The notes: generated by a model not told the origin, from the letters alone. Shown: positions 1-11,319, counted from the stretch's first letter. The stretch: DNA of 64,000 bases from Clarkia xantiana subsp. parviflora (GCA_036873135.1 JAPTYO010000007.1:14118763-14182762); one strand, 5' to 3'. Made by a program: numbers and translations.

Positions 1-737
1 TTTGTTCTTGAAAGAAAATATATCCCGATTCTCATTAATTTTATGTAAGATCCACATTATTTTAGTTTAAGACACTAAGATCTCATTATTATTTTGTAAG
101 ACCACATTATTATTTTGGAAGACACATTCAACCAATTGAATGAAAATATCAAGTTTAAGTTATTGGCTTATTTACTAATTTATTAAATATAGAACCCAAT
201 CAGCAATATATTTTTGGCTATCTTTAAAATAATAAGAAGTAATAATTAAATGAATACAAGAATAAGATTTAACGGATTAAAGGATCTTAGTGATGATAGA
301 TTTAACGAGTTAAAGGATCTTAGTGAACTTTCAGTGAAGCTTGTTGAGACTGAAAAACATACTATCTTTGCGCAAGTTTATTCGCTTCTGAAACTAGTTT
401 TGGTTCTTTCTGTGGTAACGACAACCGTGGAAAGAGCTTTTTCAGCTATGACTTATGTGAAGAATAAAGTGCGAAATAATATAAGGGATGGTTTGTTGAA
501 TGATTGTTTAGTCATTTACATAGAGCATGATGTGTCCTCGGAGAATACAACTGATGTTATTATTTATCGATTTCAGAATATGAAAACCCGACGAGTACAA
601 TTATAAAATTATTTAGCTCTCTTGATATGATATAAAATGTAATTACTCTAGTTTAATGAAATATATTTATATGTTAAATTATTGGAAAAAAAATTATGTA
701 ACGTATCCACATTATGAAGTGTCTGCATCCGCCACTG
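1..737 (+). mobile_element. 3' part of a hAT-type transposon relic
   Basis: This stretch ends at about 737 in a terminus (ATCCGCCACTGG) that matches the right end of the hAT relic at 1352-3276 (GTCCGCCACTGG). It contains a transposase C-terminal fragment in the same orientation. The left end is outside the window or lost, so no target duplication can be tested. The first 249 bases are AT-rich and hold nothing else that I recognise. Confidence 0.6.
250..606 (+). pseudogene. hAT transposase C-terminal dimerisation fragment
   Basis: An open frame of about 118 codons carries the hallmark of the hAT C-terminal dimerisation domain: TTTVERAFSAM, followed by a conserved leucine-rich NDCLVIYIE segment and a final RFQNMKTRR tail. 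It corresponds only to the last fifth of plant TTF-zinc-finger/ZMYM1-like hAT transposases; the DDE catalytic core is absent. A tandem duplication of about 30 bp near the start gives two similar units (FNGLKDLS, FNELKDLS). It is closely related in order and sequence to the fragment at 2283-3086. It is a relic, not a working gene. Confidence 0.75.
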
Positions 738-1351
738 GCTATCATGCATGTATATAATACCTAAACACGAACGTGACACCAAAATTACATTGCGTTAACT
801 GTTAATTTGTTTGTTTTATCCTGTTATAGTTTTGTCATATTACACAAATATAAATTTTTTATACGTGTTCATCTCTTATTAACTTCTAGGTAACCAAAAA
901 AAAAAAGAACTTCTAGGTAAGGACTTTGGAAGGGAAGCATTTATGGCTAACCCCAGTTCGGTTCTTTTAAAAATAATAATCAGACCGTCCGGTCCAATTA
1001 TTTATCACGTGGGCTGATTTCTTTACTTGTTGGGCTGACTATTTTAGTAATACATATAATATTTTATTATGGGCTGTTTTTTTTTTTTTTGTAAAGTAGG
1101 CTGTTCAATTTTTTATATTTTAGCCCATATAAGTGTTTTCCAGTTGACCGAGGTCAACACTCTTAGATTACCTCAAGTTTCCTCAGCATACATTTGAAAA
1201 TAAGAATGAAATAATAATAATCACGTGTGTATATAAATTATTTATTTGATAAAAATAAACATTATGATATGATCAATTGGCCAATTAAGTTATGACCGAT
1301 CTAGAGTTTTTAATCAGTTAAGATAAGCTAGGGGCTCGACGTAGCCCGAGC
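738..1351. other. intergenic, no gene; contains paired inverted W-boxes
   Basis: No coding signal. The only notable site is at 1143-1158, GTTGACC-GA-GGTCAAC, an almost perfect palindrome made of two inverted WRKY-type TTGACC cores. The last about 70 bases resemble 5440-5520 (shared GATCTAGAGTTTT and GGGGCT.GCC words) and seem to be the sequence into which the next hAT element inserted. Confidence 0.4.
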
Positions 1352-1661
1352 CAGGGGCGGACCTAGGTAGAGCCGAGGGTGTGTAGTCGCACCCGCTCAA
1401 CTTTGTATAATTTTTATAAATTGAGTGTATATACTATTGAGTGCGTTGATTTTGCACCATCTAAAAAAATGAATGTTGCACCCTCTCAAAAAATGAAATG
1501 TTGCACCACTGACCCCTCGCTCAAATATAAAAGTGGTGCAACATTAAATATAAATTAAAAATATTCCGAATAGATATTACATATTACTATTTACCATAAA
1601 ATGTATGTAGAAGTATATACCTAAAAAGACTATATCTATATCTAACTAGTTAGGTAACAAT

Positions 1662-2171
1662 TAGGGGTGAGCTTGGGCGGGACGGGCGGGCTTTTACCTG
1701 AGCCCGAGCCCGAAATTTTTGGGACACTAATTTTTAGCCCGAGCCCGAGCCCGAAAATGAGGTAAATGGCCCGCCCGAGCCGGGACTTCGGGACTCGGGC
1801 TCGGGCTAGCCCGAATTTTAACAAAAAATCTGAAAAAAAAAAAAAAAAAAAAAAAATCAAACATGGAGGAAGATGGTTAGATGCTAGTAACTAGTACCCA
1901 CTAGATAGTTAGATAAGATGGCAACTAACTAGATAGTTAGTTACTAACTATAGTTAGTGGGGAATATATATAATTATATATATTTATATAGTATTAAAAA
2001 AAATTCGGGACGGGCTCGGGCTTTTGGCACAAAAGCCCGAGCCCGAGCCCGAATTAAAAATAAAAGTCCCGCCCGCTCGGGCTCGGGTCTATTCGGGACC
2101 GGGTTTTTCGAGACGGGCTCGGGACGGGTTTTTCGAGCTTTCGGGCTTTCGGGTTTTCCTGCTCAGCCCTA
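1662..2171. mobile_element. non-autonomous Ac-like hAT element A (GGGCTCGGGC subterminal repeats)
   Basis: The element begins TAGGGGTGAGC and ends GCTCAGCCCTA. It is flanked by a perfect 8-bp duplication GTAACAAT (1654-1661 and 2172-2179). Both ends carry many copies of a CGGGCTCGGGC-type repeat in inverted orientation (about 1670-1815 and 2005-2160) around an AT-rich centre with a poly-A run. Ac of maize begins TAGGGATGAAA, so the termini fit the Ac branch of hAT. It is nested within the older hAT relic. Open frames over it are by-products of the GC-rich repeat. Confidence 0.88.
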
Positions 2172-2227
2172 GTAACAATATATATGTAGAAAAAAAAACT
2201 AATAATACATGTAATAGTAATTATCAA

Positions 2228-3086
2228 AGAAGATGGTGCAAGTTCAGATCAAATAGCAGAAGCAAATAGACTCTTAGAATCCATGCAATCATTTAAATTT
2301 GTTTTCACATTGCATTTGATGAAGACCGTTTTAGGGATAACAAACGAATTGTCACAAGATTTGCAGAGGAAAGATCAAGATATTGTTAATGCGATCCGGA
2401 TGATTGATGCTTCTAAGGAACGCTTCCAGGCCATGAGAGATGAAGGATGTGATGCTTTACTGATCGAAGTCTCCATATTTTGTAAGGAACATGATATTGA
2501 TGTTCCTAACATTAATGAACTATTTATATCTAAGGGGAGACGAAGACGTGAAGCTCAACAGATGCTTAATTTGGATTGATATCGCGCAGCTTTGTTCTAT
2601 GTTGTTCTTGTAAGGCAACTCCAAGAGTTAAATGATCGATTTAATGAGGTGAGTACAAAATTGCTTATTTGTGTGACATGTTTCAGTCCGGAGAATAACT
2701 TTTCAGCATTTGACAAGGACAAGTTGATACGTCTTGCTCAGTTTTATCCGTGTGAATTCTTTCAGATTGAGTTGATGGCACTTGATAATCAACTTAAGGC
2801 GTACATTGTTGAGTTACGAAAAAGTGACGACTTTTCAAGAAGAACATCGATCTCTACCTTGACAGAGAAGCTAGTTGTCACAGAGAGAAGTATGTGCTAT
2901 CTTCTGGTTTATTTGCTCTTGAAATTTGCGTTACTTTTACCCGTGGCTACTGCAACAGTAGAAAGAGCTTTCTCCGCTATGAAATTTGTGAAAACAAGAC
3001 TTCAAAACCGAATGGGAGATGATTTCATGAGTGATTGCTTGGTGACTTTCATTGAGAAATATGTATTTGACTCCATTGATAATTAA
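2228..3086 (+). pseudogene. hAT transposase, C-terminal half, one in-frame stop
   Basis: One reading frame runs from about 2228 to the stop at 3084-3086, interrupted by a single TGA at 2577-2579. It matches the C-terminal half of plant ZMYM1/TTF-type hAT transposases: a helical region with SDQIAEANRLL and ITNELSQDLQRKDQDIVNA, then RQLQELNDRFNE, an FDKDKLIRLAQFYP block and the dimerisation signature TATVERAFSAM, ending DCLVTFIEKYVFDSID. The zinc finger and first catalytic residues are missing upstream. The premature stop and deletion make it non-functional, though a trans-acting remnant cannot be excluded. Confidence 0.8.
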
Positions 3087-3276
3087 TCTGTTATGTTACA
3101 TTTTCAAAGTATGGAAACTCGTAGGGGACTAATGTAATTAGTTTGTGTTTTACCTTAATGAATCTAGTTTATTTATTGATTTTTTATTTATTATTACTAT
3201 TTATACGAAACATTTTCTTTAAAAAAAAATCGATCAATCTTGCACCCCTTAATTCCGAGTCCTGGGTCCGCCACTG

Positions 3277-4156
3277 GCCTGAGCTCATGTCATTAGCTCG
3301 ATTCAACATAAATCTCATAATTAGGTGAATTGGGTCTTATATTGGTTTTAAAAAAAAATCGTATAATATTAACAATAATATTTTTTTTTGGCATTCAATT
3401 CAATGAAGAGCCCAAATTCATGACATTACACTAACATAGGTCATACGTCAACACCTGTGTGGTCTGCAACTCCATTCCACCACAAGAGTTAACAATATAT
3501 ATTAAATATATACCCGAAGCAATATTATATTATAATATAATATATGCTCCACAGAAAGCCAAATATGAAGCTTTGCAGGAAGGAATCGTGGTTTGGTCAG
3601 AAGGTTGCAGAGACCACTCAAAATTAAAACACACACAAAACAATATATATAATAATTATTATATATGCTCAGATTCAGACAGACAGACAGAGGTGCTTTT
3701 GTGTTGGGTAAATGGATATGGACCATCCTTGCTGTTGGTGAACACTTTTTTAACCTTTTCCTTTTTAAGGAAGAAGATATTATTTTTTCTTTACCCAAAC
3801 TCTGACTCCTTCTCTTTTTTTTTTTTTTTTTTCTTTTTTTTTTTTCACTTCCAATCCAACCCTCTTCTCTCTCTCAGCCATTAATTATTAATTAAATAAT
3901 TAAAAAAATGGACTAGCTATATATGTGTAGAGGGTAAAATACCTGTATGCATGCCTACCCTAAATTAATTACTATAATCATATTCGCAAAGATTTTCAAG
4001 ATTATTATTGATGAAATTGATTTAATTACCGAGCAATGATAATCTAGTGGTCAAGAGTACTCATTTCCATATGGTTTTGTTTTGAAGTTTTTGAAACCTC
4101 TCAAAAGCATCTAAGATGCAATATAGGGACGAAACCGGGATTCTTAAGTCAGCAGG

Positions 4157-4213
<57 letters not shown>

Positions 4214-5975
4214 AAGATGCAAACTAAAGATAGATAAACATAGGGCGGAATATTAAGATTTAAAAAAAAAAAAAAGTAAATCTCAAAGTTGAAGATGACA
4301 AAATTTACAACTTTTATACTTTATAGAAAGTAAAATTCTAAAAAGTTTAGTACTACAAAACATTTTACTTAAATGGGTTCCATTTAATGCGACTCTTCAT
4401 CATTTTTACTCATAGTCTACACATACTATCTTCAAACTAAGGAAATATTGCAGAATAATTAATTTAATTAGGGTTTTGATTATTTGTGTTATAAGAGAAA
4501 GAAATTGTGATGATGAGGGTTTGATCTGCACAAGAACAACCGACAAGGTCATGTTCATCTCCTCCCACGCCCTGCAAACTTATTGGGACCCATTCTCCTT
4601 CTAATAATTCCCCCTTTCTATTTTTCCAATTATGTTCATTTTTTCCAATCACTTTATTCATTAACTATTAATTTTATATATACTTTAATTTTTTTTGGCC
4701 AAATATATACTTTAATTGGATAGATAGTTTTTTCTTTTCTTTTCCTCGAGGAGTGGTATTAGGTATTAGATGGCAACTCCTGTAACATACTTGTTCCAAG
4801 CCTAAATTAATTCATATTTGCACTAGGGGTAGTCCGTAAGGGATAAATGTTGACCATGAATATTTTTCTATTCTCATTGTTATTAACGATAATTAAACAA
4901 TTGATTTCTGGTTAAGAGGTGAGACGCTGAATCACCGCACTAATTACATGGTTAATAGATAGATAGATAATACTCTCACTTTTAGGTTAGGAAGTTTCTA
5001 ATCAAATCTCTCTCATCACTTGCCTTAAATAAAACATGTACTAAGATGTTTGGTTTGGCCCATTGATCTAACCTCATTATCCTAAGATCCTCTGGACAAC
5101 CCATTAAAAACAAAACAACATGGAATTGCAACACTCTTCTACTCTCTTTAATTTCCCATCATCACATCATTCAGGAATATATTTTACAACATAAAGTTAC
5201 ATACGTATCTTAGCAAAAATACAAAAAATCAAAGTAAGTGCTAAGAAATATTGATTCCAAAAGCATGTTTAGTTTTGAAAAATACATGAGTGTATGTATA
5301 ACTCATTATATATATTCTTACAAGTATATTTTGTTAGCAATGTGGGACTAATATTATTTTCATTAATGACATCTGCTAGAATATATTAAAAAATAATAGA
5401 GATCATATCTAGAATGAGTTTGTATCAAAATAAGTTTTTTGGCTCGATTAATTGCGACATGGTCGATCTAGAGTTTTAGTTGTTCATAGTGAGCCATGGG
5501 GCTAGCCGCGACTCGGGCTCATCCCAAATGTGGCGTTTCTAGATCATGTGACCAAATCTGACACAAGTGAAACCAAGATTTATTCACACCCACACCGTAT
5601 TAATTATCCCGTAACCAATAAAGTGCTGGCCATGGCCATGAACCACTAGCCACTTGATTAATGTGTAACCTGATGACTACACCATATTAACATAATTATG
5701 AATTAAGTTATTAATGATTTATAAATCAAATTGAACATATATTAAATAATAATAAAGGTTGACAAAAATGATTATTTTCCAAGATTAAATATAAGATTGT
5801 TTATACAAAAGAAGATTCTTGCATTATAAAACTCCCGCTGACACTAACATGTGCTGATTAAGTCAACCGTGTGTAGTTATGAAACCCTAATTACACAGAA
5901 ACTGAAACTTTATGGAGAAGATTGAAGTGAAGCCAGTATCTATATTAAGAGAAATGATCACTCTATTAAGAGAAG
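3277..5975. other. intergenic region upstream of the ZF-HD gene
   Basis: No convincing gene. The stretch is AT-rich, with a T-rich tract at 3808-3846 and an (AT)n microsatellite at about 4161-4207. The segment at 4040-4130 has a tRNA-like box A word (TAGTGGTCAAGAG) and could be a SINE relic. At about 5440-5520 there is a second copy of the sequence that flanks the 1352-3276 hAT element. Short open frames here have no recognisable product. Confidence 0.5.
4161..4207. repeat. (AT)n microsatellite
   Basis: An uninterrupted run of alternating T and A of nearly 50 bases, next to a weak SINE-like segment. Likely length-polymorphic. Confidence 0.95.
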
Positions 5976-6530
5976 AGTAATCTCTCTCTCTCTCTAAACT
6001 CTTTGTTTCTCTCTCCTACCTCCTCTCCTGGCCTCTCCACAGGCAACCGAGCTGTCTCTTGTTGGATATGTAGTTGGCTTGTTGGATGCACTACAGTAAA
6101 CCACATATTCTCTCTCTCACTTTCTCTCACTAAACCCACTAACCCTAATTTCCTATCCTCTCTAAAAAAGACTGTTATATTATAGCTAGCTACGCCATTA
6201 GAGACACAGTAAGTAAAGCTTGGTTTAAGGAAAGCTCTCTAGCTAAGCTGCAGGCTTCTGCTTCTTCTGTTGCAGCTGCCATTGATGAACTCCACCTGTA
6301 AGTTAATGTCTGGTTCGTAACTTGTGCCATCCACGCCAAACATTTATAATACGCGTTTCGAGAATTTTATATTATTATCCAAAATCAAATGTTAGGGTTT
6401 TAGCGAGCTGACTAATTTAGGGTTTGCAGAGGTATTAGCTAAGAGTTATCTGCTGCTGAATTCTATACAGAGAGAGAGGAAGAAGAAGAATTCTGCTGCA
6501 CCGTTGTTTGTTGTCGATGAGCTTTAATTA
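5976..6530 (+). promoter_or_regulatory. CT-rich leader and 5' UTR intron of the ZF-HD gene
   Basis: A CT microsatellite at 5981-5994 and further CTCTCT tracts to about 6130 look like the pyrimidine-rich leader common in plant 5' UTRs. A GTAAGT donor at 6298 and a TTTGCAG acceptor ending at 6429 define a likely 132-bp leader intron, with a purine-rich exon (AGAGAGAGGAAGAAGAAG) before the ATG. Inferred from splice signals only. Confidence 0.5.
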
Positions 6531-7421
6531 ATGGAGGCATCAGGTGGAGCGGATCCTAGGAGGAGTTTGCCGTTACTCAACGGTGCGCCGTTATTCGGCG
6601 GCGCGGCCCAAACCCTAGCTCATCGCCATCTAAACCATGCCGGAGAAGACCCTGAGTCGTCGTCCAATCCAGATCCGGTCTCCTTCGCCTTCGCCGCAAG
6701 CTCCGGCCCGCCAGCGATGACGCCACCCGCCGGATCCAAGCCCAAGCCCGCCGTCAGGTATCGGGAGTGCCTCCGGAACCACGCGGCCAGCGTCGGAGGC
6801 AGCGTCTTCGACGGTTGTGGTGAGTTCATGCCCGGCGGAGAGGAAGGCAGCCTCGAGGCACTAAAGTGCGCAGCCTGCGACTGTCACCGGAACTTCCACC
6901 GCAAGGAGGCGGACGGCGGCGGCGAGAGCAGCCACCACTTCAGTACAGGGTACCGCCGGAGTGGCCCACTTGCACCTCCGCCGGCTCTACCCTCTCCGCC
7001 GATGGTCCCCCATCCCCACGGCCACCACGCGAGACATTTCTCTTCCCTCAGCATCGTGGCTCCGATGAGCGTCGCTTACGGCGGCGGGAGCGCGGTGGCG
7101 GCCGGTACAGAGTCCTCCAGCGAGGATCTCAACCTCTTCGGCACCCCCACGCCAACACCGGGCAGCGGCGGGTGCTACTTCGGATCGTCGAACAACAGCA
7201 GCGCGAAAAAGAGGTCACGCACCAAATTTACCCAAGAACAGAAGGAGAAGATGATGGAGTTCGCCGAGAAGTTAGGGTGGAAGATGCAGCGACAGAGTGA
7301 CGAGGAGGTCGAGAGGTTCTGCGCAGAGGTTGGAGTGAAGAGACAGGTGTTTAAGGTCTGGATGCATAATAATAAGAACGCCATGAATAAGCCAATTCAG
7401 TTTCAGCCACCATCTCCCTGA
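6531..7421 (+). CDS. ZHD: zinc finger-homeodomain (ZF-HD) transcription factor
   Basis: A 296-residue, intronless coding region. Residues about 75-126 form the ZF-HD dimerisation domain: VRYRECLRNHAAS, FDGCGEFMPGGEEG, LKCAACDCHRNFHRKE, with the paired Cys/His ligands present. Residues about 226-288 form the atypical homeodomain, KKRSRTKFTQEQKEKM... to VFKVWMHNNKNAM, including the WMHNNK recognition-helix motif of this family. Between them lies a Pro/His/Ser-rich linker (PPPALPSPPMVPHPHGHH). Members dimerise through the zinc finger and bind DNA in the nucleus, mainly in floral and shoot development. The coding region is strongly GC-rich compared with its AT-rich surroundings, and the lack of coding introns is usual for the family. 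The first ATG in frame gives the expected N-terminus. Which ZHD subgroup it belongs to cannot be settled by eye. Confidence 0.95.
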   Translation: MEASGGADPRRSLPLLNGAPLFGGAAQTLAHRHLNHAGEDPESSSNPDPVSFAFAASSGPPAMTPPAGSKPKPAVRYRECLRNHAASVGGSVFDGCGEFMPGGEEGSLEALKCAACDCHRNFHRKEADGGGESSHHFSTGYRRSGPLAPPPALPSPPMVPHPHGHHARHFSSLSIVAPMSVAYGGGSAVAAGTESSSEDLNLFGTPTPTPGSGGCYFGSSNNSSAKKRSRTKFTQEQKEKMMEFAEKLGWKMQRQSDEEVERFCAEVGVKRQVFKVWMHNNKNAMNKPIQFQPPSP

Positions 7422-7891
7422 TGAACACCAGAAATTAATGAATTAGCTAGCATTAAATATTTGATGTCGTCTTGAATTTCTTGTTTTTCTTCTTAATTAG
7501 TTTGTGTTAATTAAGAATCATTGTTAGACATTGATGACGAAGGCTGCTTGCTGCATTCTTGTTGTTGCTTCAATGGAGACCATTGTTGTTTTGTTACAGC
7601 TAGTTTCCTGTTAGGCTCTATATATCGTTTGTGGAGAAGATGATGATGTCTGTTATTTCTGTTCTTATTAATTCTTCTGATATTTTTCTCCCATCTGCAT
7701 GGTTTTTGTGTTATGATCACCTGATCCCTGTTAAATTAACTTATAATAAAAAAACTAACTTGATAAGGGTTAATTATTATTGTTCGGACATTGCTAGTTG
7801 AAGTTTATTTTAAATGTTTTGAATTTTATGTGTACACAAATTATTAGCTTCGCTATAATTTTCATTTAATCTAGATAGAATAGGTCGCATG
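7422..7891. other. 3' flank of the ZF-HD gene
   Basis: T-rich 3' UTR and spacer, with no second gene. An AATAAAA-like signal lies at about 7744. The stretch ends at the ATG target duplication of the CACTA element. Confidence 0.5.
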
Positions 7892-8333
7892 CACTACTAA
7901 AAAAAGAGTTTTAGATGACTTTTTATTGACGACGCTTGCTCAAGCGTCGCAAACCTTTTCACAATAATAAAATATATGCAAACTTGGCGACGCTTCGTAG
8001 TAGCGTCGTTTTTTTTTTTTTATATATTATTTCAAGGTTTTTCTAAGCGTATTTAAGTTTTGATTTAGGTAACACAATTTTTAAGAAAAATATTTGTAAC
8101 GACACTTAGTTGTGTTTCCACTTGCTTGCACTGGCAACGCAAGTAAAAATGTCACGTCTTTTAAGAGTTTGACGACGCTGCTCCAAAGCGTCGCCGAGTT
8201 TATTACGAAGGTGACCAGAAACGATATATCAATTTTTGTCGCTACAAGCGTCGCTATCTTCATAGCGATACAACTTAGCGTCGCGACAAGTTAATTAATT
8301 CTAAAGTCGCAACAATCTATTTCTCTTGTAGTG
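7892..8333. mobile_element. CACTA (En/Spm-type) MITE
   Basis: Ends are CACTACTAAAAAAAG on the left and CTCTTGTAGTG on the right, with the 3-bp duplication ATG on both sides (7889-7891, 8334-8336). Inside are repeated inverted GCGTCG/CGACGC words (for example GACGACGCT and AAGCGTCGC), the type of subterminal repeat to which En/Spm transposases bind. At 442 bp with no coding capacity it is a non-autonomous derivative. It lies about 470 bp downstream of the ZF-HD gene. Confidence 0.88.
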
Positions 8334-8724
8334 ATGTCCAGAACCTTATGAACAAAAATGCATCGAATTGCTTACTGATGCTTGGGCTATAATAGCAAAT
8401 TTTTAATTATTCTTTTCATCACATGCATGATTCCGTTCAAGAAAGACGTAAATTATGATATAATAAACAAACTATACACATGAGATTGCTAAGTAAGAAA
8501 TATATTCAAAAATAAATTACCGCTAACTATTTCTTATATCAGTAGAAATTTGATAATTAACTCAAAATATAATGAATGATTAATAATCAAATTGCTAGGT
8601 GAAGTTTAACCACTCAGACTAATTATTAGGTGGAGATTTTATAAAACAATTTGTTAGTTCATTATTCTCTTCTACACAAGTTGATAATTGTCAAATACTA
8701 TATCTAATCTGAACGAAATTGCTC

Positions 8725-9040
8725 ACATTGCTTGTACGGAAATGCGGAAATTGGAATGTTTTTCATGCTATGATGAAATTTTATGATATCAGTTATGTGT
8801 GGGTGTTTGTGAATAAATATGTTTTTAGGTCTTTTCGCGGGGAGGGGGTCATCATGAGGGTACCATATGTAGCATGCTTGCTACACAACTCGACTAATTT
8901 CCACACACACCGAGTCAGCCTGTAAAGTGTAAAGTGTAAGGTGATGTTCATGAATATTCTAAAATTGGTCACATAGCTTGCACGAAAAAGTAAAACTTGG
9001 AATGCTTCTCATGTTAAGATGAAGTTTTGCAATTTCATGT
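8725..9040. repeat. diverged direct repeat pair
   Basis: The segment at about 8729-8795 (TTGCTTGTACGGAAATG..., GGAATG, TTTTCATG, ATGATGAAATTTTA) reappears diverged at about 8971-9040 (TAGCTTGCACGAAAAAG..., GGAATG, TTCTCATG, AGATGAAGTTTTG), 240 bp later. It is non-coding and probably an eroded repeat. Confidence 0.45.
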
Positions 9041-9104
9041 TAAGCGGAACTTTATAATTTTTCAAAATTTTGTTTTAACAAAAATTTGGACATAGATAAT
9101 TGTC

Positions 9105-9890
9105 TGGTTTAGCAAAACCAGATCCGCGAGACTGAATTTTCGAACTGAAATTTTTGTATATACGTCGCAAACACACATACAAGCCAAGATTATCGACGTA
9201 CACATTCAACCCACTCAATTGCTTCCCCTACGGAGACGCGAGTAGAAAGAGCCTTCTTAGTAGTGAGTGGTAGTGTATTGTTACACTCTAGTGAATGCTA
9301 GAACATATACTAGCTATATTTCTAGTCTTGAATCTATGTGGGACAATACATTCTCCCTTTACCATTTTTTTTTTGGGTCTATTTCTCCTTTACTACAATA
9401 TGTCAAATGCCATTCACACACAAATAATGGGCCAGTCCCAATTTCAATATGTCTCACAATCTCCCGTAAGAATGATATTTGTAAATCTAATGCTAACTTT
9501 AGATACAAAGTTACGGAGTTTGAATTCAATGGTCAATACCCGTATAAGATAGGTTCTGCGTATTTGCTTAATATAGTATTTCCAGAATTTGTGTATAATT
9601 TTTCTAGAACGTTTTAGCAAAATATTGGACTTTTTTTTGGTTTAACAATACCGAACCAGCGCGAGGCAGACTTTTCGAACCGACTTTCGTGTACGTAGAT
9701 CGTGAGTGTGCACACAAGTTAATCTTATCGGGGTAGTCATTCGACCCACTCTGTTGCACCTCCTACATAGGCGTGCGTTGAGGGAAACTCGTGTGTAGAG
9801 TATTGTTACGCATTCATTCTCCCTTTACCATTCGACAATGGCAAATGCTTTTGACACAACTAATGGACCAGGCCCAATTGCTATTTATAC
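9105..9890. repeat. diverged direct repeat pair, about 540 bp period
   Basis: About 9107-9440 and about 9641-9890 share an ordered set of words: GGTTTA.CAA, TTTTCGAAC, CATTC.ACCCACTC, TGTATTGTTAC or AGTATTGTTAC, CATTCTCCCTTTACCA, and TAATGG.CCAG.CCCAATT. They look like two old copies of one unit, the first with extra bases. No coding capacity and no clear termini. Confidence 0.5.
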
Positions 9891-10351
9891 GTATGTTGTG
9901 TTCCTAATGAAGGCCTCTATACTCTCCACGGAAAAGAAAGTTGTGGGATTGGATTTGATTTCAACAACTTAATATATATATATATATACCAGTTAGATAA
10001 AGTAGCAGTTTAAGGTAGAAAGAAACATAAGATGCAACAACATAATTAATTAACTTTGGGTTGTATATTCACAACTGGACTGGATCAACCCATCGCATTG
10101 ATTAACGATTCCCGACCCGCCCGGCTTTGATTGCATTAGCGGAGCTTCAGATTCTTCAGTAGCCTGCACCCCAGACAATTCGTCAAACCTAATTAAACTT
10201 CAATATTAATTATCAGTGAAGATGAAAAATCACTAGTTTGATCCGGAACGATTTTACTTACATTAGAATATGGGCAATAACAAAATAAAAATTAAATTTA
10301 GTTTAGTTTAATGGGCAAGGCAAACTTTCAAATCATCATATATATATATAA

Positions 10352-10856
10352 GGGTTAAGAACCTATAAATTCTCTCAACTTTCACAAAAGATGATATTTG
10401 GTGTCTGAAGTTTGAAATGTTAAAATAGACAGTCAATGTTTCATTTTTGTTGAATATTTGGTGTCTTTGCGCGTATTTTCCCATTTCTCTAATCATTTTT
10501 CATCAACTCGCTCACTCACTCATAATCCTTATCTCTTCATTATTCACATAGTCGCCAAATTTCCCCCGAAACTTGAACAACCAAAATAAAATGTTCCCAA
10601 CAGAGTGGTGTTGGACAAGGAATGAGATTTACTTGCGCGGATGTGACCAGCTTTTTAGGTGAAGGTCCCAGTAAGGTGACAAGAAGAGCGCGTGCATGTG
10701 ATGTCGAATTTGATAGTCGGTTTCGCCGGATTGGCTTCTCTAAAGTAATCACAGCGAGACACCAAATTTCAACAAAAATAAAACCACTTCATTTTAACGC
10801 CAGACACCAAATTTCAATATTAGTGAAACTTTAAACCGTTTATAACTTCTTAACCT
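10352..10856. mobile_element. MULE-like non-autonomous element (no clear TSD)
   Basis: The left end GGGTTAAGAACCTATAAA pairs with a right end whose reverse complement is AGGTTAAGAAGTTATAAA, and homology between the arms continues through CTTTCAC. The arms hold the repeated word TTTGGTGTCT (or AGACACCAAA). The flanks are AT simple sequence, so a 9-bp duplication cannot be recognised. The end sequence groups it with the elements at 13169, 15532, 17489, 23226, 31325 and 62802. Confidence 0.7.
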
Positions 10857-11093
10857 TTTTTTTTATATATATTATAGTTATGAGCTGTTGAAATAAAAAT
10901 ACACCGTGATTCTGGAGTAACACACAAGTTGGTATATGTACAATAGAGTAGTATATAAGCAAGTGAGCCACCTCCTCTTATCACCAATTGGTTTTAGGAT
11001 GGAATCTCACTTGCATATATGATTGCTCTACACTGTACCGTTGTTGGAACTTGGAAGATGAAATTTTGGAAAATGAGATGAGATGCATAATAC

Positions 11094-11319
11094 CTTTGTT
11101 GTTGCGGTACTTGGGCAAAGGGACATGACCGGATTCAATGTGGGTGAGATCATGGACGAGAAGCTCGTAATGATGCTTCACTTCCTCTATAGACTTCCCT
11201 ACGACAGCTCTAGTGATGTTGTGCCACCTGTCCGGGGTGTCCTTATCGTACAATGCAAGCGCCATCTCGAATTGCTTGTTCTGCTTCGATGACCACTGCG
11301 AAGACCTAAGAGATGCCAT
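11094..11319 (-). CDS. RADIALIS-like single-MYB (SANT) protein, first exon
   Basis: The first exon encodes 75 residues plus one base, starting [12 protein letters not shown] single MYB/SANT repeat spans residues about 8-62 (W at 9, DRWHN around 30-34, [21 protein letters not shown]). This is the family signature of RADIALIS/RSM small MYB-like proteins, which compete with DIVARICATA-type partners in floral and fruit development. The exon ends at a consensus donor (AAAG then GTATTATG). Two endings are possible: a short downstream exon near 11008 giving VRFHPKTNW, or the acceptor at 10164 giving Gly-Tyr-stop. The second would place the MULE at 10352-10856 inside the intron. The family usually has one intron at this point and 75-100 residues, so exon 1 is secure and the C-terminus is not. 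Confidence 0.85.

Larger units (their letters stand above)
1352..3276 (+). mobile_element. degenerate hAT transposon with 8-bp target duplication
   Basis: Terminal inverted repeats are visible: left CAGGGGCGGACCTAGG, right CCTGGGTCCGCCACTG. They are flanked by GCCCGAGC (1344-1351) and GCCTGAGC (3277-3284), an 8-bp duplication with one mismatch, as expected of hAT elements. The interior holds a broken transposase and a second hAT element at 1662-2171. About 1.4 kb remains once the nested insertion is removed, so the N-terminal half of the transposase has been deleted. The 1380-1560 part also appears, diverged and inverted, around the Copia insertion at 57 kb and 62.5 kb. Confidence 0.8.
8334..10351. 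other. intergenic region with diverged tandem segments
   Basis: No recognisable gene. Two pairs of old duplicated segments are described separately. A TA microsatellite lies at about 9971-9988. A segment at 10082-10163 is open on the minus strand and preceded by a good acceptor (GGTGCAG); it may be the 3' end of the RADIALIS-like gene. Confidence 0.45.

Noticed and set aside
1957..2269. Arg/Ala-rich open frames
   Set aside because: They are produced by the GGGCTCGGGC repeats of hAT element A.
3459..3884. 141-codon open frame ending in poly-Phe
   Set aside because: Mostly low complexity (T-run) with no homology recognised.
9267..9617. 116-codon open frame
   Set aside because: Lies in an old duplicated non-coding segment; the second copy does not preserve the frame.
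10082..10163. A separate small gene on the minus strand (open to a stop, good acceptor)
   Set aside because: Only the acceptor is convincing. It fits better as a possible terminal exon and 3' UTR of the RADIALIS-like gene than as an independent gene.
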